Below, in pieces: positions 61,670-64,000 of a stretch of 64,000 bases of DNA. Where the stretch lies: assembly GCA_025617745.1 (NCBI GenBank), contig CM046861.1, forward strand, positions 18,077,563 through 18,141,562, in the 5' to 3' direction. The DNA is from Heliocidaris erythrogramma (taxonomy: Eukaryota > Echinodermata > Echinoidea > Camarodonta > Echinometridae). A program made the translations under genes and the position numbers. Each line of letters opens with the position of its first letter. Within the stretch, counting starts at the first letter, position 1. A model generated the notes under the pieces. It was not told where the DNA came from. It did not search any database and saw only the letters and a program-made list of their open reading frames with translations.

Positions 61670-61690
61670 CCCCCCCCCCCACACACACAC
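61670..61690 (+). repeat. C11 tract plus (CA)n
   Basis: Eleven C followed by ACACACACAC. Confidence 0.9.
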
Positions 61691-61966
61691 GTGCGCGCAG
61701 TCTTAAGCGTGATTTTAGGAATATCTTTGATTCGAAAATCAGTTGAAGGGAATTTTGTTTCACTTTAAATAGAGGGGCAAGATAAGTAAAAGAGTGTGTA
61801 AAAGTAGCCGGATCTAGTCTGTAAATCTGTAACATTAGCGGAAAGAATGATACATATCTAACACATGACGTGCGTATTCACCTCCTATTGCCTCTTACGG
61901 CAACTTCATTAGTGCGCACGACATTTAAAGAGAACATTGGGTTCTTCTGCATCGACATTTTGGTAA

Positions 61967-63095
61967 AGGTGATAAATAAAATTGCGAGCTCTCTCCTCAT
62001 GAAAGGGATTGCTTTTGAAGTGGCCTCATATTCCAAATACGATTAGAAATAGTTCAAAATTTTGCACCAAATTCTAATGCCAAATGTATGGGTTTTCCCA
62101 TATACCTGTGTACTGTGCTATACATTATGTGATTTTTAGCTACATTATGCCGTTATGTGATAATTTTTACGATTCCAAAACCTTATGATACACCAAATAT
62201 TCTACTAACTAATCAGCCCTTCTTGATACATTATAAACAGTTTCTTTCACAATGAAATCGATTAGTCAACATTGCCTTTAAATCCACCCTGATATCAACT
62301 TTATTGTAAAAGAAGCAGAAAAATTAGAGCAACAAATCAATGAATTTTTGAGCAAAATCCGATAATAAATAAGAAAAGGGAAAATCCACCCTGATATTTT
62401 GTTGATTTTAAGAGAAGCAGAAAAAAATATATCAATGTAAATTTGAGTAAAATCCGAAGAGAAATAAGGAAGTTACGAATTTTTGAAGTCGTAATTAATC
62501 AAACACAAATTGGCAACTCGGTGACGTATCTTGCGAGCTCCTCTTGCCCGTACTGAAATAATCATAAATTTCCATTTTCTCTAAAGAAAATATTTTTTAA
62601 AACATGCACACTAGATATCACCATTTCACTTATGTTTTTACACAAAACATGTATGATACAAAGCTATTCCCCCATCAAAGAAAATTAAAATTTATGAATT
62701 TTTGCGTACGGAACAAATGGGAGAGGAGCTCGCAAGATACGTAACGGGATTGCCACTTTGTGTTTGATTGATGTCAACTTCAAAAATTCATAACTTCCTT
62801 ATTTCTCTTCGGATTTTACTCAAATTTACTTTGATATTTTTCCCTTTAGATGAAGTTTAGTATAAATCATGCGATTGCCTTGTGAAAGAAACTTTCTAGA
62901 AGTTATCTGGAATAATTGAAATTATAAAAAACTGACTCAAAATTTTCGGAAAATCACATATAGTGGAAAGCACTGAAAACAGATTTGGTTACATTGGACT
63001 ACAAACAGTCATGGCTTGTGACATCAAACTTTGCTCCAAAGTTGTGAAATATTTCTTATCATTATTTCGATGATGAAGGATGAGGGCTTTTCCAA
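61967..63095. mobile_element. Large foldback element (~1.1 kb), TTAA-type repeat family
   Basis: The left arm (about 61967-62588) is mirrored by the right arm (about 62680-63095). Matching blocks include 'cctcatgaaagggattgctt' with the complement of 63075-63110, 'gtttctttcacaa' near 62240 with 'ttgtgaaagaaac' near 62881, and 'aaatttgagtaaaatccgaa' (about 62441) with its complement near 62815. 'gatcttgcgagctcct'-like words near 62530 match 62730. The loop is about 90 bases. The left arm also has a direct duplication of about 102 bases ('aatccaccctgatat' at 62281 and 62383). The first 320 bases match the repeats at 34.6, 43.6 and 54.4 kb. Non-coding. Confidence 0.72.
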
Positions 63096-64000
63096 GGAAT
63101 CCGTTTCATGAGACATCGATACAACGATATGAATCCACATATGAATAAGAAGTCCTGTACTAGATCTCAACCATCGGAAGATAGTCCACTGACTTTACCC
63201 AAAGCCAGATGGGTCAGGTCAGGTCGCCCATGCGAACGGTTAACTTACAGAAATGCATATCAAAGCACATGCAGAAACAATCTATATTCATGTGCATTGC
63301 AGGGAACTGGCGAAGTGAGCGAACTATAAACTAACTAGGGCGTGACATCCCTCCCCCACTCAAAATTAATGTTGGCAATGTCATGATTGTTGTCGGCAAG
63401 CTTGTAATGTTTAGGACTTACTTTCCCCCTTGCACTTTTTGTCTGCAAAATAATAATGAATCTCTGAAATTCCCTCCTATCACTTTTTGTTCTTGGTGTT
63501 TCTATTTTGCTTTTCAACCAATTTTGTTTCAGAATTAGGGCCTTCTAACCCTTTGTCGGTACATTTGTAAAATCTGCGGACTTTCTTTCCACTGTTTGTA
63601 AACTAGGCTTTTGTTTGGTGAACTTGTCTTGAAAATTCCGCCTCCCCCACCCCCGAATTCGAAATGTTCTCGTGACGCCCCTGGCTACGTGTTCTAACTA
63701 ATGAATGTTGAACCCAAATTCGACTCGACGGTTGTCCATGGTCGACATTTGTCATTCCACTCCTCCAACGGGCACTAATTCAAATTAATCACAATGTCTC
63801 GGTCTTGATAGAGTACAGACAGGGCATGCGTGATTAATTAAAACTAAATGTAAATATTTCCTTTTAGAATTATTGCAGAGTGATCGTAATTAAATCAGCA
63901 AAACAATATCTACGTGCTGAATATCAAGATGGTTCACTTTTTAGTTGTGTTGTTTTTGGTAGTTCCAAGCACAATGGTCAATTAACCGGTAAACATCTTA
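63096..64000. other. Spacer; possible hAT-type end
   Basis: 'tgacgcccctggctacgtg' near 63674-63692 is the complement of a CACGTAGCCAGG-type hAT end, preceded by C-rich DNA. No partner end found. The remainder is unique AT-rich sequence to the window edge. Confidence 0.4.

Overview
This window looks like intergenic or intronic DNA from a metazoan, most likely a marine deuterostome invertebrate such as an echinoderm. It is AT-rich and microsatellite-rich. It carries decayed CR1/L2-type LINEs, a Penelope-like element, tRNA-derived SINEs and many small inverted-repeat transposons. The sea-urchin-like reading is inference from this repeat mix, with no host gene to anchor it. I can support no host protein-coding gene, rRNA or free-standing tRNA gene. 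Short exons with no recognisable domain cannot be excluded by eye.

Layout. 1-2.6 kb: unique AT-rich DNA. 2.6-4.2 kb: two inverted-repeat elements, one carrying a 51-bp minisatellite. 4.5-7.4 kb: two LINE reverse-transcriptase relics in opposite orientation, the first split by a nested TIR element. 7.4-18.6 kb: mostly unique, with one small hAT-type element at 14.67 kb. 18.6 and 28.6 kb: two copies of a CA-flanked hairpin element. 19.4 kb: a third LINE relic. 23.8-24.4 kb: LINE/SINE-type tail, a long ATT/TTC microsatellite and a foldback. 25.8-27.3 kb: SINE, inverted repeat and Penelope-like RT/GIY-YIG relic. 29.57-30.41 kb: hAT-type element with a perfect 8-bp target duplication. 31-50 kb: microsatellites, minisatellites, SINEs, a two-orientation array and several hammerhead-like RNA motifs. 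50.27 kb: a GGTGCA foldback. 34.6, 43.6, 54.4, 60.3 and 62.0 kb: copies of one dispersed TTAA-ended repeat family, the last being a foldback of about 1.1 kb. 61.36 kb: a perfect 54-bp palindrome.

The coding remnants are selfish-element enzymes, all broken by stops, frameshifts or truncation: three LINE RT C-termini and one Penelope-like RT plus endonuclease. The SINEs share the 'gcgctatata' tail style of the LINEs, which suggests LINE-driven mobilisation. The most unusual signal is a set of short RNA-like motifs in three unrelated sequence families. Each keeps a CUGANGA-like box, a hairpin, GAAA and a UH dinucleotide inside a closing stem. The stems differ between families while pairing is mostly kept, as expected for a minimal hammerhead ribozyme fold.
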